The position numbers and the translations under genes are program-made. A model generated the notes under the pieces. It did not search any database and was not told where the DNA came from. It saw only the letters and a program-made list of their open reading frames with translations. 23,557 bases of DNA from Alphaproteobacteria bacterium UBA998 (lineage in GTDB: Bacteria; Pseudomonadota; Alphaproteobacteria; Rickettsiales; UBA998): NCBI GenBank assembly GCA_002291925.1, contig DBAY01000063.1:1-23557 (forward strand), written 5' to 3'. This document shows positions 22,528 through 23,557 of this stretch, piece by piece; position 1 is the first letter of the stretch, and each line of letters starts with the position of its first letter.

Positions 22528-23448
22528 ATGTCTGTATCAGCATCTCTGGTGAAAGACCTGCGCGAGAAAACCGGCGCAGGCATGATGGACTGCAAGAAAG
22601 CCCTTGAGGAGTCGAACGGCGACATCGAAGCGGCCGTGGACTGGCTCCGCAAGAAGGGCCTCTCCGCTGCTGCCAAGAAATCCGGCCGCGTCGCGGCGGA
22701 AGGTCTGGTGGCCGTGGCCGTGAAAGGCAACGAAGCCGCCGTCATCGAGCTGAACTCGGAGACGGATTTCGTCAGCCGCAATGACCAGTTCCAGCAACTG
22801 GCCCGCACCGTGGCTGAAACCGCCGTCACCAAGAAAGGCGACTTCGAGGCGACCAAAAACGCCATGCTGCCCTCCGGCAAATCCGTAGCAGACGAGATCG
22901 TCAACGCGATGGCGACCATCGGTGAGAACATGAATTTCCGCCGTTCCTCCTACGTGTCCGTCAGCAAAGGCTACATCGCTTCCTATGTGCACAGCGCCGT
23001 GCAGCCGGGTCTCGGCAAGATCGGCGTGCTGGTGGCGCTGGAAACCGAAGCCTCGGGCGCGAAAGTCGAGGAACTCGGGAAGCAGATCGCCATGCATGTG
23101 GCCGCTGCCAAGCCGGAAGCCCTCACCCGTGATCAGGTGGATGCCTCCAAGCTCACCCGCGAGCGTGACGTGCTGAAGGAGCAGGCCATTGCGTCCGGCA
23201 AACCTGCTGACATCGCTGAGAAAATGGTCGAAGGCCGCATTCGCAAGTACTACGAGGAAGTGGTGCTGCTGGAGCAGCTTTTCGTCATGGACGGCAAAAC
23301 CAAGATTTCCGACGTGGTCGCTGCGGCCGCCAAGGAAGCCGGCAAGCCGATCAACGTGGTCGATTACAAACTCTTCGTCCTCGGTGAAGGCATCGAGAAG
23401 GAAGAAACGGATTTTGCGGCTGAGGTAAAAGCGGCGGTTGGGGCGTAA
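22528..23448 (+). CDS. tsf: Elongation factor Ts
   Basis: EF-Ts exchanges GDP for GTP on EF-Tu in the cytosol. The N-terminal UBA-like domain has VKDLREKTGAGMMDCKKALEESNGDIEAAVDWLRKKG, the family signature. The core contains the TDFVSRNDQF motif that inserts into EF-Tu, followed by the two core subdomains. The C-terminal module begins near KMVEGRIRKYYEEVVLLEQLFVMD. The 306-residue length is normal. AAGGAAAAG precedes the ATG. It is translated from the rpsB transcript, the standard operon in bacteria. Confidence 0.98.
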   Translation: MSVSASLVKDLREKTGAGMMDCKKALEESNGDIEAAVDWLRKKGLSAAAKKSGRVAAEGLVAVAVKGNEAAVIELNSETDFVSRNDQFQQLARTVAETAVTKKGDFEATKNAMLPSGKSVADEIVNAMATIGENMNFRRSSYVSVSKGYIASYVHSAVQPGLGKIGVLVALETEASGAKVEELGKQIAMHVAAAKPEALTRDQVDASKLTRERDVLKEQAIASGKPADIAEKMVEGRIRKYYEEVVLLEQLFVMDGKTKISDVVAAAAKEAGKPINVVDYKLFVLGEGIEKEETDFAAEVKAAVGA

Positions 23449-23460
23449 ATAAACGCCAAC

Positions 23461-23522
23461 GTCATGCTGAACTTGTTGCAGCATCTTTTATAAAAAGGCC
23501 CTGAAACGAGTTCAGGGCGACA
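23461..23522. repeat. Two-hairpin palindromic element, copy 2 (inverted)
   Basis: The element consists of ATGCTG/CAGCAT (23464-23469 with 23479-23484) and GCCCTGAA/TTCAGGGC (23498-23505 with 23511-23518). Its reverse complement matches the copy at 15338-15400 along the full length except for the linker and a few loop bases. It lies 12 bases after tsf. Confidence 0.85.
23464..23490 (+). terminator. Terminator-like hairpin after tsf
   Basis: The ATGCTG/CAGCAT stem, with inner AAC/GTT pairs possible, is followed directly by CTTTTAT. This short hairpin and T-run resemble an intrinsic terminator for rpsB-tsf. The repeat element would then have been recruited as a terminator (inference). Confidence 0.45.
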
Positions 23523-23557
23523 ATATAAAAAAAAAGGGGGCTGTCCTAGATAACGCA

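Noticed and set aside
22537..23484. 315-codon minus-strand frame over tsf, and a 305-codon one over rpsB (21588-22505)
   Set aside because: Both mirror highly conserved translation genes and have His/Gly/Leu-rich composition without family motifs.

Overview
The window looks like the chromosome of an alphaproteobacterium. The evidence is the gyrA-coaD pair, a GyrA C-terminal domain with a long charged insertion (seen in many alphaproteobacteria), an S2 protein with a long Lys/Ala-rich tail, and several dispersed palindromic repeats. Most genes are single-copy housekeeping genes of fairly high GC. The pilT/pilU pair is notable because classical type IVa pilus retraction motors are patchily distributed in alphaproteobacteria. 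I cannot name a genus; a Micavibrio-like or other deep-branching lineage is only a guess.

Layout. 1-2446 (+): the 3' part of gyrA, a likely 50-residue gene, coaD, then two tiny lipoprotein genes with a shared C-terminal motif. 2443-4423 (-): panC, then an SRPBCC-domain gene and pyrE. 4469-6686 (+): zapE, ispH and tRNA-Val(GAC), the tRNA with its own promoter. 6724-7923 (+): a 399-residue orphan of lower GC right after the tRNA. 8017-9548 (-): a secreted intradiol-dioxygenase-fold protein and a mercaptopyruvate sulfurtransferase. 9685-11313 (+): a lone Fe(III)-type ABC permease. 11314-11617: an intergenic stretch full of palindromes. 11618-14503 (-): polA with a palindromic repeat translated inside it. 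14554-15201 (+): a serine esterase. 15202-15496: more palindromes. 15497-17417 (-): an M23 peptidase gene followed by pyrD. 17512-21428 (+): a Pro-rich TPR protein, pilT and pilU. 21449-23448 (+): promoter, structured leader, rpsB and tsf, then a terminator-like palindrome.

How the genes work together. coaD and panC both serve coenzyme A synthesis, and pyrE and pyrD both serve UMP synthesis, but each pair is split between different operons. The TPR-pilT-pilU set probably forms one operon for pilus retraction; the divergent M23 peptidase may help pass envelope structures through peptidoglycan (inference). rpsB-tsf is the usual translation operon, and its leader can fold into a three-way junction that could be the target of S2 autoregulation.

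I saw no CRISPR array, integrase, restriction-modification locus, toxin-antitoxin pair or complete insertion sequence. The most unusual signals are the in-frame palindrome in polA, the paired lipoproteins, the dioxygenase-fold protein lacking most iron ligands, the tRNA-adjacent orphan, and two copies of a composite palindrome.
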